Translations under genes and position numbers: made by a program
Origin: an uncultured Eubacteriales bacterium
GTDB lineage: Bacteria > Bacillota > Clostridia > Christensenellales > Aristaeellaceae
Direction: 5' to 3'
Assembly: GCA_944353735.1 (NCBI GenBank)
Contig: CALVPU010000203.1
Span: 1-21,852 of the forward strand
DNA length: 21,852 bases
Part shown: positions 1 to 9,873 of the stretch, piece after piece
Numbering within the stretch: position 1 is the first letter of the stretch
Layout of the letters: every line of letters begins with the position of its first letter
The notes under the pieces: model-generated
What the model was told of the DNA's origin: nothing
Databases searched by the model: none
The model's input: the letters and a program-made list of their open reading frames with translations, nothing else

Positions 1-241
1 CATAGACGGTCAGGCGCACGGGCGCTTCGTTGGCGGGCAGCTCCGCCGTCAGGCGCAGCGCGGCGCACTCGCCGTCCGCGCGCTCGAGCACCGCGGCAAA
101 GCGCCGGCCCGCGCCGTCCAGCGCGCAGACCGCGTCGCCCGGGCGCAGGCGCAGCACCCTGAGGGCGTGCTTGGCTTCGTCCTTTGGCAGCGCGGCGAGC
201 TGTCCGACCGCGCCCGGCGCGCCCAGATCGAAGGTATGCAT
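1..241 (-). CDS. rsmE: RsmE, 16S rRNA m3U1498 methyltransferase (N-terminal part only)
   Basis: Reading leftward from an ATG at 241 gives 80 residues before the window edge. They begin MHTFDLGAPG and include a KHALRVLRLRPGD stretch followed by ALDGAG, which fits the N-terminal PUA-like part of RsmE (family: methylates N3 of U1498 in 16S rRNA). The SAM-binding SPOUT part would lie outside the window. The start codon shares one base with the prmA stop codon (TGATG at 243-239), so the two genes are translationally coupled. The order prmA-rsmE after the dnaK operon is common in Firmicutes, which supports the call. The length cannot be judged because the gene is cut. Confidence 0.85.
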   Translation of the reverse strand, partial: MHTFDLGAPGAVGQLAALPKDEAKHALRVLRLRPGDAVCALDGAGRRFAAVLERADGECAALRLTAELPANEAPVRLTVY

Positions 242-1185
242 CAGCGCTTCCTCGCGGCGAACGCCGCCCACTCGCCCTTTACGGGCGCGTCGAGGATCTC
301 GTACTCTGCGCCCGTGAGCGCCGCTTCGACTTCATCGCGCCGGTCTGCGGCGATGCCGGAGGCGATGAACACGCCGCCGTCGGCGATGCGCGCCCGCACC
401 GGCGCTGCCAGCTGCAGGATGGCGTCGGCGATGATGTTGGCGATGACCACGTCGCCGCACTCGTCCACGACCTCGAGCAGGTCGCCGCAGCGCGTCTCGA
501 CGGCGCCGCCGCAGCCGTTGGCGCGGGCATTTTCCGCCGCGACGCGCACCGCTACGGGGTCGAGGTCGGTCGCCAGCACGCGCGCAGCGCCCATCTGCGC
601 CGCGGCGATGGCGAGGATGCCGCTGCCGGTGCCGATGTCGATGACCTTCATGCCGGGTCGGACGTACTTTTCCACCAGCGCGGCGCACATGCCGGTGGTT
701 TCGTGCGTGCCGGTGCCGAAGGCGAGTCCGGGGTCGATGACGATCTCGCGGTCGCCCGCTTCCAGCGGGCACTCGGTCCAGCCGGGACGGACGACGAAGT
801 GCTCGCCCAGCCGCACCGGCTTGAAGGCGCGCTTCCAGCTCTGCGACCAGTCCTCGTCCTCGAAGCCGCTGGTCACGAGCGCCAGCTTGCCCAGCGGCAG
901 GCCCGCGGCGGTCTCGGGCAGGCGGCGCAGCCGCTCGCGCAGCGCGGCGAGCGTGTCCGCCAGATGTTCGTCGGCGGGGAAGTAGCCGGCGACCTTGCCG
1001 TCGGCGCCGATGCGCTCGGCGATGGCGGGGTCGATGATGTCCCACTGCCCTTCGGGGCGCTGGTTGGCGAACACGTCGTTGCGGTCCTCGATCACGGTGC
1101 CCTCGCTGCCCGCTTCGAGCAGGAGTTCCGAGATCAGATCCGCCGCCTCCGTGGTGGTCAGCACCTTGACTTCCATCCATTCCAT
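241..1185 (-). CDS. prmA: PrmA, ribosomal protein L11 methyltransferase
   Basis: This 314-residue protein matches PrmA in length and layout: an N-terminal substrate-recognition domain beginning MEWMEVKVLTTTEAADLI, then a class I SAM methyltransferase domain. The middle carries FGTGTHETT, then IDIGTGSGILAIAA (SAM-binding motif I), then NIIADAI, the characteristic post-I motif of the family. PrmA trimethylates lysines and the N-terminus of ribosomal protein L11. The start is ATG at 1185 with GGAGG about ten bases upstream. It lies downstream of dnaJ but a terminator-like hairpin (1271-1303) separates them, so its expression is probably partly uncoupled from heat shock. It is coupled to rsmE by a one-base overlap. 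Confidence 0.95.
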   Translation of the reverse strand: MEWMEVKVLTTTEAADLISELLLEAGSEGTVIEDRNDVFANQRPEGQWDIIDPAIAERIGADGKVAGYFPADEHLADTLAALRERLRRLPETAAGLPLGKLALVTSGFEDEDWSQSWKRAFKPVRLGEHFVVRPGWTECPLEAGDREIVIDPGLAFGTGTHETTGMCAALVEKYVRPGMKVIDIGTGSGILAIAAAQMGAARVLATDLDPVAVRVAAENARANGCGGAVETRCGDLLEVVDECGDVVIANIIADAILQLAAPVRARIADGGVFIASGIAADRRDEVEAALTGAEYEILDAPVKGEWAAFAARKR

Positions 1186-1270
1186 GCCAGAAATCCTCCA
1201 GTTTCGGGAAATTCGTTCTTATCATTCAGACATTCGACGCGCGGGCGCGTTTTCCTTGTTAAGCGCGGGC

Positions 1271-1303
1271 AAAAAACGGGCGGAAGCCGCGCGGGCTTCC
1301 GCC
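1271..1303 (-). terminator. Intrinsic terminator after dnaJ
   Basis: On the minus strand, a perfect 10-bp stem (GGCGGAAGCC / GGCTTCCGCC, loop of 5) is followed by CG and six T's. This is a strong Rho-independent terminator placed 38 bases after the dnaJ stop codon. It should end or attenuate heat-shock transcripts before prmA. No convincing separate promoter was found between it and prmA. Confidence 0.85.
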
Positions 1304-1340
1304 GAGTATTTCCTGCCGGGCTGTCGGGGGAATGGATGCC

Positions 1341-2483
1341 TTACGAGAAGGCGTCCTTCAGCCGGTCGAAGAACGATTTTTTCTTTTCATACTGGCTGCC
1401 GTTGCAGCAGGCGTCGAACTCGCGCAGCAGGTTCTTCTGCTTTTCGCTGAGCTTCTTGGGGATTTCGACCGACGCGGTGACGTACAGGTCGCCGCGCCCG
1501 TTGCCGCGCAGGTGCGGCACGCCTTCGCCGCGGATGCAGAACACCTGATCCGGCTGCGTGCCTTCCGGGAAGCGGTACTTGACCGGCTTGCCCAGCGTCG
1601 GCACGTCGACCTCCGCGCCCAGCGCCGCCTGCGTGAACGTCAGCGGCAGTTCGATGTAGAGGTTGTCGCCCTGGCGCTTGAACAGCTTGTGCGGCCGCAC
1701 GGTGATCACGATCAGCAGGTCGCCCGCCGGACCGCCGCGCTCGCCCAGACCGCCCTGACCGCGAATGGTGAGGATCTGACCGTTGTCGATGCCCGCCGGC
1801 ACCTTGACGGTGCGCCGCTTGCTGACGCGCACCTTGCCGCGCCCCTTGCACTTCGGGCAGTTTTCGGTGATGATCTTGCCGGTGCCGTGGCAGCGCGAGC
1901 AGGTGCGGATGTTCTGGATGCGCCCGAACGGCGTGTTGGAAACCACGCGCTCCTGACCGGATCCGCCGCAGGTGGGGCACTTTTCGACCTTCGAGCCCGG
2001 CGCGGCGCCCGAGCCGTGGCAGGTCGGGCACTCCTCGTCGCGCACGAGATTGATCTCCTTTTCGCAGCCCAGCGCCGCTTCCTCGAACGAGATTGTCAGG
2101 TCATAGCGCAGGTCGTCGCCGGGGACGGGACCGTTGGCGCGTGCGGAGCGCGCGCCGCCGCCGCCGAAGAACGACGAGAAGATGTCCTCAAATCCGCCGA
2201 AGCCGCCGCCGCCAAAGCCGCTGAAATCGCCGAAACCACCGCCGCCGAAGCCGCTGGCCTGCGGGCCGTCGGGGCCGAACTGGTCGTATTCCGCGCGCTT
2301 TTGCGGGTTGGACAGCACCTGATACGCCTCGTTGATCTCCTTGAACCGCTCTTCGGCGTCCTTGTCGCCCGGGTTGACATCGGGATGGTTCTTCTTCGCG
2401 AGCTGGCGGTAAGCCTTCTTGATCGTCGCCTCGTCCGCGTCCTTGCTCACGCCGAGAACCTCATAATAATCTCTCTTTGCCAT
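1341..2483 (-). CDS. dnaJ: DnaJ, Hsp40 co-chaperone
   Basis: A 380-residue type I DnaJ. The N-terminal J domain (MAKRDYYEVLGV...) has the HPD signature in KKNHPDVN, the part that stimulates DnaK ATPase. A Gly/Phe-rich linker follows. The zinc-binding region then has four CxxCxGxG repeats: CPTCHGSG, CPTCGGSG, CSRCHGTG and CPKCKGRG. The C-terminal substrate-binding domains end with ...FFDRLKDAFS. A longer frame exists upstream, but the ATG at 2483 begins the universal J-domain start and has AAGGGTGG just ahead of it. It is the fourth gene of the hrcA operon, with a strong hairpin between it and dnaK and a terminator after it. Confidence 0.97.
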   Translation of the reverse strand: MAKRDYYEVLGVSKDADEATIKKAYRQLAKKNHPDVNPGDKDAEERFKEINEAYQVLSNPQKRAEYDQFGPDGPQASGFGGGGFGDFSGFGGGGFGGFEDIFSSFFGGGGARSARANGPVPGDDLRYDLTISFEEAALGCEKEINLVRDEECPTCHGSGAAPGSKVEKCPTCGGSGQERVVSNTPFGRIQNIRTCSRCHGTGKIITENCPKCKGRGKVRVSKRRTVKVPAGIDNGQILTIRGQGGLGERGGPAGDLLIVITVRPHKLFKRQGDNLYIELPLTFTQAALGAEVDVPTLGKPVKYRFPEGTQPDQVFCIRGEGVPHLRGNGRGDLYVTASVEIPKKLSEKQKNLLREFDACCNGSQYEKKKSFFDRLKDAFS

Positions 2484-2524
2484 ATGTCCACCCTTCTCAC
2501 GGGTGCTTCGTTCCACATTTCACA

Positions 2525-2548
2525 GGGCAAGGGACACGTCCCTTGCCC
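2525..2548 (-). other. Hairpin between dnaK and dnaJ
   Basis: A perfect inverted repeat (GGGCAAGGGA, loop CACG, TCCCTTGCCC) lies in the 102-base gap between dnaK and dnaJ. No T-tract follows it on the minus strand. It looks more like an RNA stability or processing element, or a partial terminator, than a full intrinsic terminator. Confidence 0.7.
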
Positions 2549-2585
2549 CGCGGAAGGTCACCCGATGGTCATTCTACGCCGGGGA

Positions 2586-4409
<1,824 letters not shown>

Positions 4410-4467
4410 AATAAAACCTCCCAAATATCTAAGAAAATGGATTTGTCGTGTATATCAAGCTCTTTTC

Positions 4468-4486
4468 CGCGCCGGAGACCGGCGCG
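4468..4486 (-). other. Hairpin between grpE and dnaK
   Basis: A perfect 8-bp stem (CGCGCCGG / CCGGCGCG, loop of 3) lies in the 100-base gap between grpE and dnaK. No T-tract follows on the minus strand. It could protect the 5' end of a processed dnaK transcript; this is inference. Confidence 0.6.
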
Positions 4487-4509
4487 AAACCGGGAGCGGA
4501 CCGGCTTTC

Positions 4510-5097
4510 TCAGTCCGTGCTGACCTTGACCATCGCGTAGCGAATGATCCGGTCCTTGACGCGGTAGCCCTTCTGGAAGACCTCCAGCACCTTGCCGGGG
4601 TCGTCCGTCTGTTCGCGCATGACGGCGTTGTGCTTTTCGGGATCAAACGCCTCGCCCAGCGCGGGAACCTCCTCGAAGCCGAAGCGCGACAGCGCGTCGA
4701 GCATCAGCTTGAGCGTCATGCGCACGCCCTCCGCCAGCGGGTCGCCTTCCGGCGCCGCGCCGATGGCGCGTTCGAGATTGTCGATCGCCGGCAGCGCGGC
4801 GGTGATGACGTCGCAGGTGCCGTCCATGTATCCGTCCGAGCGCGCCGTCTGGTTGCGGCGCTTGAAGTTCTGGAAGTCCGCCTGCGTGCGCCGCAGGGAG
4901 TCCAGATAGTCGTCGCGCTGCTTGACTGCCAGCTCCAGCGCCGCGCGCCACTCGTCGACGCCCGCCTGCTGCGGCTGTTCCTCGACCACCGGCTCGCTTT
5001 CGGCGCTTTCCGGCTGCGCGTCCGGCTGCGCCTGCTGGCTTTTATCCTGCACGTCGGCTTCGGGCGTGGTCTGTTTCTTTTCCTTATCCTTTTTCAT
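4510..5097 (-). CDS. grpE: GrpE, nucleotide exchange factor of DnaK
   Basis: This 195-residue protein starts with a charged, Gln/Glu/Pro-rich disordered segment (about residues 1-55). A long helical region typical of the GrpE dimer stalk follows, with the conserved core ALPAIDNLERAI. The C-terminal beta domain contains FGFEEVPALGEAFDPEKHNA and ends in ...VKDRIIRYAMVKVS, all hallmarks of GrpE. It releases ADP from DnaK and can act as a thermosensor. The ATG at 5097 is preceded by AAAGGAAAG. It lies 14 bases after hrcA, so the two are co-transcribed under CIRCE/HrcA control. Confidence 0.95.
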   Translation of the reverse strand: MKKDKEKKQTTPEADVQDKSQQAQPDAQPESAESEPVVEEQPQQAGVDEWRAALELAVKQRDDYLDSLRRTQADFQNFKRRNQTARSDGYMDGTCDVITAALPAIDNLERAIGAAPEGDPLAEGVRMTLKLMLDALSRFGFEEVPALGEAFDPEKHNAVMREQTDDPGKVLEVFQKGYRVKDRIIRYAMVKVSTD

Positions 5098-5111
5098 GGT
5101 TCACTTTCCTT

Positions 5112-6137
5112 TCATTTCCGATCGGAGAGCGCTTCACTCAGCGCGCGCCCCATGAAGTCCAGCACCGAGATCACGCGGTTGTAGTTCATGCGCGTCGGAC
5201 CGATGATGCCCAGCGTGCCGCCCGCGTCGTCGCCGACGCGATAGCTCGCCGTGACGATGGAACAGTCCTCCAATTCCGGCACGCCGTTTTCCGGACCGAT
5301 GCGGATGGTGACCTCCATGCCGCCGCCGCGGGAGACCAGCTTGCGGATCTTGTCTTTGGATTCGAGGACCGCGAAGAAGCTCTTCGCCTTCTCCACGTCG
5401 GAATACTCCGGGTAGTTCAGCAGGTTCGCGCCACCGCCGATGACCACGTCCAGCGCGTCCTGTCCGCCGAGCTTCTGCTCGATGGCGTTGAGCGCGTCGC
5501 CCAGCAGGCGGCGGTTGCTCTCCGCGTCGCGCAGCATCTCCGCAAACGTCTGCCGCACGGCGTCGAGCGGTTTGTCCGCCAGCTTCTCCGTCAGCGTGCG
5601 GGAGATGTTGTACAGGTGGTCGGCGTCCAGTCCCTCGGGGATGTGGATGACCGCGTCCTTGACGATGCCCGCGTTGGTGACGATGATGATCAGCGCCGTG
5701 CGCTCCGCCACCGGCACCAGCTGCACGTGCTTGATGCGCAGCGAGCCCAGCTTCGGGGCGACGATTACCGAGGTGTAGCGCGTGGCGTCCGACAGCACGC
5801 TTGCCGCGCTGCGGATCACGCTCTCGACCTGATCGGAGCGGCGGTTGAGGTGTTCCTGCATCCGCTTTTTCTCCTCGCCCGACAGCCGCGCCGCCTTCAT
5901 CAGGTGGTCGACGTACAGCCGGTACGCCTTCACTGAGGGCACGCGCCCCGCCGACGTGTGCGGCTGGTCGAGGTAGCCGAGCTCCTCGAGGTCGCTCATC
6001 TCGTTGCGGATCGTCGCCGGCGAAAAGCCGACGCCCGACTTGCGCGAGATCGTCCGCGACCCGACCGGCATCGCCGTGGTGATGTAGTCGTCAATGATGG
6101 CCTGAAGGATCATGAACTTTCGTTCGTCCAGACGCAT
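5112..6137 (-). CDS. hrcA: HrcA, heat-inducible transcription repressor
   Basis: A 341-residue HrcA. The N-terminus is a winged-helix DNA-binding domain: MRLDERKFMILQAIIDDYI, then the recognition part GFSPATIRNEMSDLEELGYL and the wing HTSAGRVPS. The rest is the GAF-like dimerisation and inducer domain typical of the family. HrcA represses class I heat-shock genes by binding CIRCE and needs GroEL for activity. The ATG at 6137 has GGAGG eight bases upstream; an in-frame GTG at 6146 overlaps that ribosome site and is less likely. A perfect CIRCE sits 34 bases upstream, so the operon is autoregulated. Confidence 0.97.
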   Translation of the reverse strand: MRLDERKFMILQAIIDDYITTAMPVGSRTISRKSGVGFSPATIRNEMSDLEELGYLDQPHTSAGRVPSVKAYRLYVDHLMKAARLSGEEKKRMQEHLNRRSDQVESVIRSAASVLSDATRYTSVIVAPKLGSLRIKHVQLVPVAERTALIIIVTNAGIVKDAVIHIPEGLDADHLYNISRTLTEKLADKPLDAVRQTFAEMLRDAESNRRLLGDALNAIEQKLGGQDALDVVIGGGANLLNYPEYSDVEKAKSFFAVLESKDKIRKLVSRGGGMEVTIRIGPENGVPELEDCSIVTASYRVGDDAGGTLGIIGPTRMNYNRVISVLDFMGRALSEALSDRK

Positions 6138-6170
6138 TGTCCACACCTCCGTTCCGTCGATTCCGGTGTG

Positions 6171-6197
6171 TTAGCACTCAACACTGTCGAGTGCTAA
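6171..6197. promoter_or_regulatory. CIRCE operator (HrcA binding site)
   Basis: TTAGCACTC, nine spacer bases, GAGTGCTAA: an exact match to the known CIRCE consensus. It lies just downstream of the predicted transcription start of hrcA, inside the 5' leader, where HrcA binding blocks the promoter. It is the only CIRCE copy in the window. Confidence 0.97.
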
Positions 6198-6208
6198 CGC
6201 TTGAGGAT

Positions 6209-6237
6209 AATGTACCACTCCGCCAATATTTTGTCAA
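6209..6237 (-). promoter_or_regulatory. Sigma-A promoter of the hrcA-grpE-dnaK-dnaJ operon
   Basis: On the minus strand, a perfect -35 TTGACA (6237-6232) is followed by a 17-base spacer and TACATT (6214-6209) as the -10. The expected start of transcription is near 6202, immediately before CIRCE. This is the usual vegetative promoter plus HrcA arrangement. Confidence 0.85.
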
Positions 6238-6382
6238 TACCTCGGGCTCGGAATTTATGTAAATTTTTGGTTATTTCAAGGCCGCCGGCAGCAGCGCCCG
6301 CGCTCCTTTCCTATTATTAGGATGTCCGCGCAGAAATTCTCGCGATCGCCGCCGTATCCGATGTAAAATAAGCCGAAAACGC

Positions 6383-6411
6383 TTGAACATGCGCGGGAAC
6401 TGTGCTATAAT
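6383..6411 (+). promoter_or_regulatory. Promoter of rpmE
   Basis: TTGAAC (6383-6388), a 17-base spacer, then a perfect TATAAT (6406-6411) with an extended -10 TGC directly ahead. It is divergent from the hrcA promoter. The 286-base gap 6198-6483 holds these two promoters and the 5' leader of rpmE. It also holds a 5-bp palindrome (TCCTA/TAGGA, 6309-6322) of unknown meaning. Confidence 0.85.
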
Positions 6412-6483
6412 AACCTATGTTTGATCAATCGGATGCCGGTTCCGCCGGAGATCCGACAGTCCGATTCGAGTGAGGTGAAAACC

Positions 6484-6681
6484 ATGAAGGAAAAGATCCA
6501 TCCGAATTACGGCAAGTGCATCGTTCGCTGCGTGTGCGGCGAGACCTTTGAAACGGGCTCGGTCAAGAAGGAGCTGCGCGTCGATATCTGCTCGAAGTGC
6601 CATCCCTTCTACACCGGCAAGCAGAAGCTGGTGGACACTGGCGGACGCGTGGACCGCTTCAAGAAGCGTTACGGCATGTGA
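6484..6681 (+). CDS. rpmE: 50S ribosomal protein L31 (zinc-binding type)
   Basis: A 65-residue L31 beginning MKEKIHPNYGKCIVRCVCG. Cysteines 16 and 18 together with 36 and 39 (ICSKCHPF) form the zinc ribbon of the C+ type L31, as opposed to the zinc-free paralogue used under zinc starvation. The C-terminus GGRVDRFKKRYGM is typical. The ATG at 6484 has GAGGTGA upstream; a longer in-frame reading from 6421 has no ribosome site and begins within ten bases of the -10 element. It is a single-gene unit with its own promoter and terminator, placed ahead of a prmC-prfA cluster as in many Clostridia. Confidence 0.97.
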   Translation: MKEKIHPNYGKCIVRCVCGETFETGSVKKELRVDICSKCHPFYTGKQKLVDTGGRVDRFKKRYGM

Positions 6682-6691
6682 CGTTGAGACG

Positions 6692-6730
6692 AGCATCGGC
6701 GGAGCTATGCGCTCTCCCGATGCTTTTCTC
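6692..6730 (+). terminator. Terminator after rpmE
   Basis: AGCATCGG (6692-6699) pairs with CCGATGCT (6717-6724), with an inner GAGC/GCTC pairing, followed by TTTTCTC. It lies about ten bases after the rpmE stop codon and probably limits read-through into the DUF1385 gene. Confidence 0.75.
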
Positions 6731-6825
6731 GTTCTGGCGCGCGAATTTCGGCGGAGCGGCGAAGGAGCGCCGTGCCGTTTTTTTCATATTATACAGGGGC
6801 GGCTTTGCCCCGGGGGACGGATTGA

Positions 6826-7764
6826 ATGGAAAGCGAAAGCAGAAACGACGTCTGGCCGGCGTGCGGACCAGTGGCGGAGGGTGTGCGGTTCGACTTCGGC
6901 TGCGCGTCGGCGTGCGCGGTGCGCAACGAGTCGCGCGACATCGCCGTGCGCGTGCGCAGGCGGCGCTCGGCGGCGCGGCGCGCACTGGAGCGCGTGCCGC
7001 TGGTGCGCGGCGCGGCGCGGCTGGTGTTCAGCGCGGCAGATTTCTTTTCAGGCATGTGCTGGTCGGCGCTGATGGAGCCGCAGCAGACCGTGCGCGGCGA
7101 TCGCGCGGCGCGCATTGCGGCGCTGTTCCGCACCACGCCGCAGGCGCTGACGGGTTTGCTCGTCGCCATCGCCATTCCGGCGATCCTGCTGGCGCTGCTG
7201 GTCGGCGTGCCGGCGGCGGTCGAGGCGCTGCTGGTGCAGGTGGAGGGACTGCCGCGGTTCGCGGTGAACACCATCTGCTGCGCGTTTCGCCTGTCCGGGC
7301 TGCTGCTGGGCGTCTATGCGGTTTGCCGGCTGAAGCTGGTGCGGCGCCTCTGCATGTACCGCGGCGCGGCGAGCAAGGTGCTCAATGCCTATGAGGCGTA
7401 TGGGCGGGAACTGACGCCGGAGGAGGTCGTCCTTTCGCCGCGGCTGACCGACCGCAGCGACGGCGCGTTCTGGATTGCCGTGCTGCTGGTGGCGCTGATC
7501 GCCTTCGCGGCGCACCGCACGTACGGACTGGCGGCGCAGCTGGGCTATCGTGCCGGCGTGCTGCTGGCGGCTGCCGCGGTGGTGGGGGAGATCGTCCGCG
7601 CGCTGGAGCGCGCCCACCCCAACGGCATCGGCGCGACGCTGCGCGTGCCGCTGGTCAGCCTGCAGCACCTGTTCACCATTGAACCGCACGCGCAGATGAT
7701 CGAGGTGGCGCTGTGTGCCTTCCACGCCGCGTGCGACGGCGACGAGGAGGGCGCGGAGGAATGA
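6826..7764 (+). CDS. Degenerate DUF1385 (YqhQ-like) membrane protein
   Basis: A 312-residue protein with about four hydrophobic segments (roughly 108-130, 147-168, 214-230, 240-260). It lies where Clostridia carry a DUF1385 gene, between rpmE and prmC. Family features are recognisable: PVAEGVRF (16-22) for the usual VMEGVMM, RVPLVRG (56-62), YEAYGRELTPEEV (189-201) and the C-terminal LQHLFTIEPHAQMIEVAL (279-296). The most conserved motifs are altered: YHGAEHK is YRGAASK (178-184), and RCGTSF is RSDGAF (210-215). So I call it a divergent member that probably lost its metal-binding-like His/Cys residues. The family's function is not established. The ATG at 6826 has a GGGGGA sequence upstream at rather long spacing. 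Confidence 0.7.
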   Translation: MESESRNDVWPACGPVAEGVRFDFGCASACAVRNESRDIAVRVRRRRSAARRALERVPLVRGAARLVFSAADFFSGMCWSALMEPQQTVRGDRAARIAALFRTTPQALTGLLVAIAIPAILLALLVGVPAAVEALLVQVEGLPRFAVNTICCAFRLSGLLLGVYAVCRLKLVRRLCMYRGAASKVLNAYEAYGRELTPEEVVLSPRLTDRSDGAFWIAVLLVALIAFAAHRTYGLAAQLGYRAGVLLAAAAVVGEIVRALERAHPNGIGATLRVPLVSLQHLFTIEPHAQMIEVALCAFHAACDGDEEGAEE

Positions 7765-7856
7765 CCGAACCCTGCGGCGCCGGCTTCCCTCGCCGTATTC
7801 GGGGGACAATCGCGGCGGGAGCGCTTCCCGCACGACCATAGAAGGGGTAATCGACC

Positions 7857-8696
7857 ATGACCATCGGTGAATGGCTTCGCCATGCGGGCGACGTGCTGAC
7901 CGAGTCCGGTTGTCCGGACCCGCAGATCGACGCCAAGTGGATTGCGGAGGACACGCTCGGCCTGACGCGCACGGAGCTGCACTTTGAATCCACGCGCGCC
8001 GTCGACGACGCGGAGCTCGAACGGCTCGACGAGCGCCTCAGGCGCCGCGCCGAGGGCGAGCCGGTGCAGTACATCCTGCACAGCGCCTATTTCATGGGGC
8101 TGAAGTTTTACGTCGACGACCGCGTGCTGATCCCGCGTCAGGATACGGAGACGCTGGTAGAGGCGGTGATCGTCGCCCTGCACGAGCTGGAGTCGCCGGA
8201 TGTGCTGGACCTCTGCGCCGGCAGCGGCGCGATCGGCCTGTCGGTCAAGACGCTGATTCCGTCGGCGAACGTGACGCTGACGGACATCAGCCGCGACGCG
8301 CTCGAGGTTGCCCGGCGCAACGCCCACGACCTCAACGCCGACGTCGAAGTCCGCCACGGCGACCTGTTCCGCGCCGTCGGGCGCGACCGCTTCGACCTGA
8401 TCGCCTCCAACCCGCCGTACATCCCGCACGCGGACCTCGCGTCCCTGCAGCGCGAGGTGAAGCGCGAGCCGGCGCTGGCGCTCGACGGCGGATCGGACGG
8501 GCTCGAGGTCTATCGCCGCATCGCTGCGGAGGCGGGCGCGCACCTCAAGCCGGGCGGATACCTCTACCTCGAGGTCGGTATCGGCGAGGCGGACCGCGTG
8601 CTGGAACTGGTGCAGGAGGGCGTCGAGTGCGCCCAGTCCGGCATCCTCAACGACCTCAACGGCATTCCGCGCGTCGTCTGGGCGAGGAGCGTGTGA
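7857..8696 (+). CDS. prmC: PrmC, release factor glutamine methyltransferase
   Basis: A 279-residue class I SAM methyltransferase with the N-terminal helical domain of PrmC (MTIGEWLRHAGDVL...) and the family stretch VLIPRQDTETLVE. The SAM motif VLDLCAGSGAIGLSVK follows. The catalytic NPPY motif is at residues 185-188 (ASNPPYIPHADL), where it binds the glutamine substrate. PrmC methylates the Gln of the GGQ motif in release factors 1 and 2; its substrate gene prfA is directly downstream and overlaps or abuts it. The ATG at 7857 has AAGGGG nine bases upstream. The preceding 92-base gap contains a small GCGGGA/TCCCGC hairpin (7815-7831). Confidence 0.96.
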   Translation: MTIGEWLRHAGDVLTESGCPDPQIDAKWIAEDTLGLTRTELHFESTRAVDDAELERLDERLRRRAEGEPVQYILHSAYFMGLKFYVDDRVLIPRQDTETLVEAVIVALHELESPDVLDLCAGSGAIGLSVKTLIPSANVTLTDISRDALEVARRNAHDLNADVEVRHGDLFRAVGRDRFDLIASNPPYIPHADLASLQREVKREPALALDGGSDGLEVYRRIAAEAGAHLKPGGYLYLEVGIGEADRVLELVQEGVECAQSGILNDLNGIPRVVWARSV

Positions 8697-8698
8697 TC

Positions 8699-9799
8699 TT
8701 GCAGGAGAATTTCAACGAAACCGAACGCATCGCGCGCCAGCTCGAGGCGATCGAGGCGCGCTATGAAGAACTGTCCATCCGCGTCATGCAGCCGGAGGTC
8801 ATCGCCGACGGCGCGCTCTTTGCGCGCCTGATGCGCGAACACAGCGAGCTGAGCGAGCTCAACGATCTGGCTGTCGGCTACCGCAGGCTGCGCGGCGAGA
8901 TCGACGGCGCGCGGGAGATGCTCGACGATCCGGAGCTGGGGGAGATGGCGGCGGAGGAACTGCGCCAGCTCGAGAGCCAGCTGGCGGAGAAGGCGCAGGA
9001 GGCGCGGCTGGCGCTGCTGCCCAGGGATCCCGACGACCGCAAGAACGCGCTGGTCGAGGTGCGCGCCGGCGCGGGCGGCGACGAGGCGGGGCTGTTCGGC
9101 GCGCAGCTGGTGCGCATGTACGCCCGCTACGCCGAGCGCCGCGGCTGGAAGGCCGAGCTGGTCGAGGACGGCAGCAACGAGATCGGCGGCATCAAGGAGA
9201 GCACGCTGCTGATTCAGGGCGCCGACGTGTTTCGCCGGCTCAAGTTCGAGTCCGGCGTGCACCGCGTGCAGCGCGTGCCGGTCACGGAGTCGTCCGGGCG
9301 CATCCATACCTCTACGGCGACGGTCGCGGTGCTGCCCGAGGCGGAGGACGTGGAGATCGAAATCAATCCCGCCGACCTGCGCATCGACACCTATCGCGCC
9401 TCCGGCGCCGGCGGCCAGCACGTCAACCGCACCGATTCCGCCGTGCGCATCACGCACATTCCCACCGGGCTGGTCGTCACCAGCCAGGACCAGCGCAGCC
9501 AGATTCAGAACCGCGAGCGCGCCATGCGTGTGCTGAAATCGCGCCTCTATGAGCTCGAGCGCGAGCGGCAGGACAGCGATTACGCCAGCCGCCGCCGCCT
9601 GCAGGTCGGCACCGGCGATCGCTCCGAGCGCATCCGCACGTACAACTTTCCGCAAGGACGCGTCACCGACCACCGCATCGGGCTGACGCTGTATAAAATC
9701 AACGAGATCATGGACGGCGACCTCGACGAGATCATCGATGCGCTGACCCTCGCCGAGCAGACCGCGCGCATCGAGCGGCAGAGCGCCGGCGAAGTCTGA
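8699..9799 (+). CDS. prfA: Peptide chain release factor 1
   Basis: RF1, 366 residues from the chosen start. An N-terminal coiled helical domain (RQLEAIEARYEELS...) is followed by the codon-recognition domain with the PxT tripeptide as PVT in VPVTESSGRIHTS, which reads UAA and UAG. The catalytic GGQ is at about residues 238-240 in SGAGGQHVNRTDSAVR. The end of the protein is ordinary. Start choice: AGGAG at 8685-8689 is nine bases from TTG 8699 but only three from GTG 8693. The GTG overlaps the prmC stop codon (GTGA) and would add two residues. Both are possible; ribosome-site spacing favours TTG. It is coupled to prmC, whose product methylates the GGQ glutamine. Confidence 0.95.
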   Translation: MQENFNETERIARQLEAIEARYEELSIRVMQPEVIADGALFARLMREHSELSELNDLAVGYRRLRGEIDGAREMLDDPELGEMAAEELRQLESQLAEKAQEARLALLPRDPDDRKNALVEVRAGAGGDEAGLFGAQLVRMYARYAERRGWKAELVEDGSNEIGGIKESTLLIQGADVFRRLKFESGVHRVQRVPVTESSGRIHTSTATVAVLPEAEDVEIEINPADLRIDTYRASGAGGQHVNRTDSAVRITHIPTGLVVTSQDQRSQIQNRERAMRVLKSRLYELERERQDSDYASRRRLQVGTGDRSERIRTYNFPQGRVTDHRIGLTLYKINEIMDGDLDEIIDALTLAEQTARIERQSAGEV

Positions 9800-9873
9800 A
9801 CTGCTGGCGTTCCAAGGCGCGCAACCGGGCGCCCGCGGCGTCGTCTGCCCAAGGAAAAAAGGAGATCCTTCCA

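Noticed and set aside
6785..6793. TATAAT-like sequence between rpmE and the DUF1385 gene on either strand
   Set aside because: No acceptable -35 hexamer at 16-18 bases on either strand. The DUF1385-prmC-prfA-sua5 promoter therefore remains unassigned.
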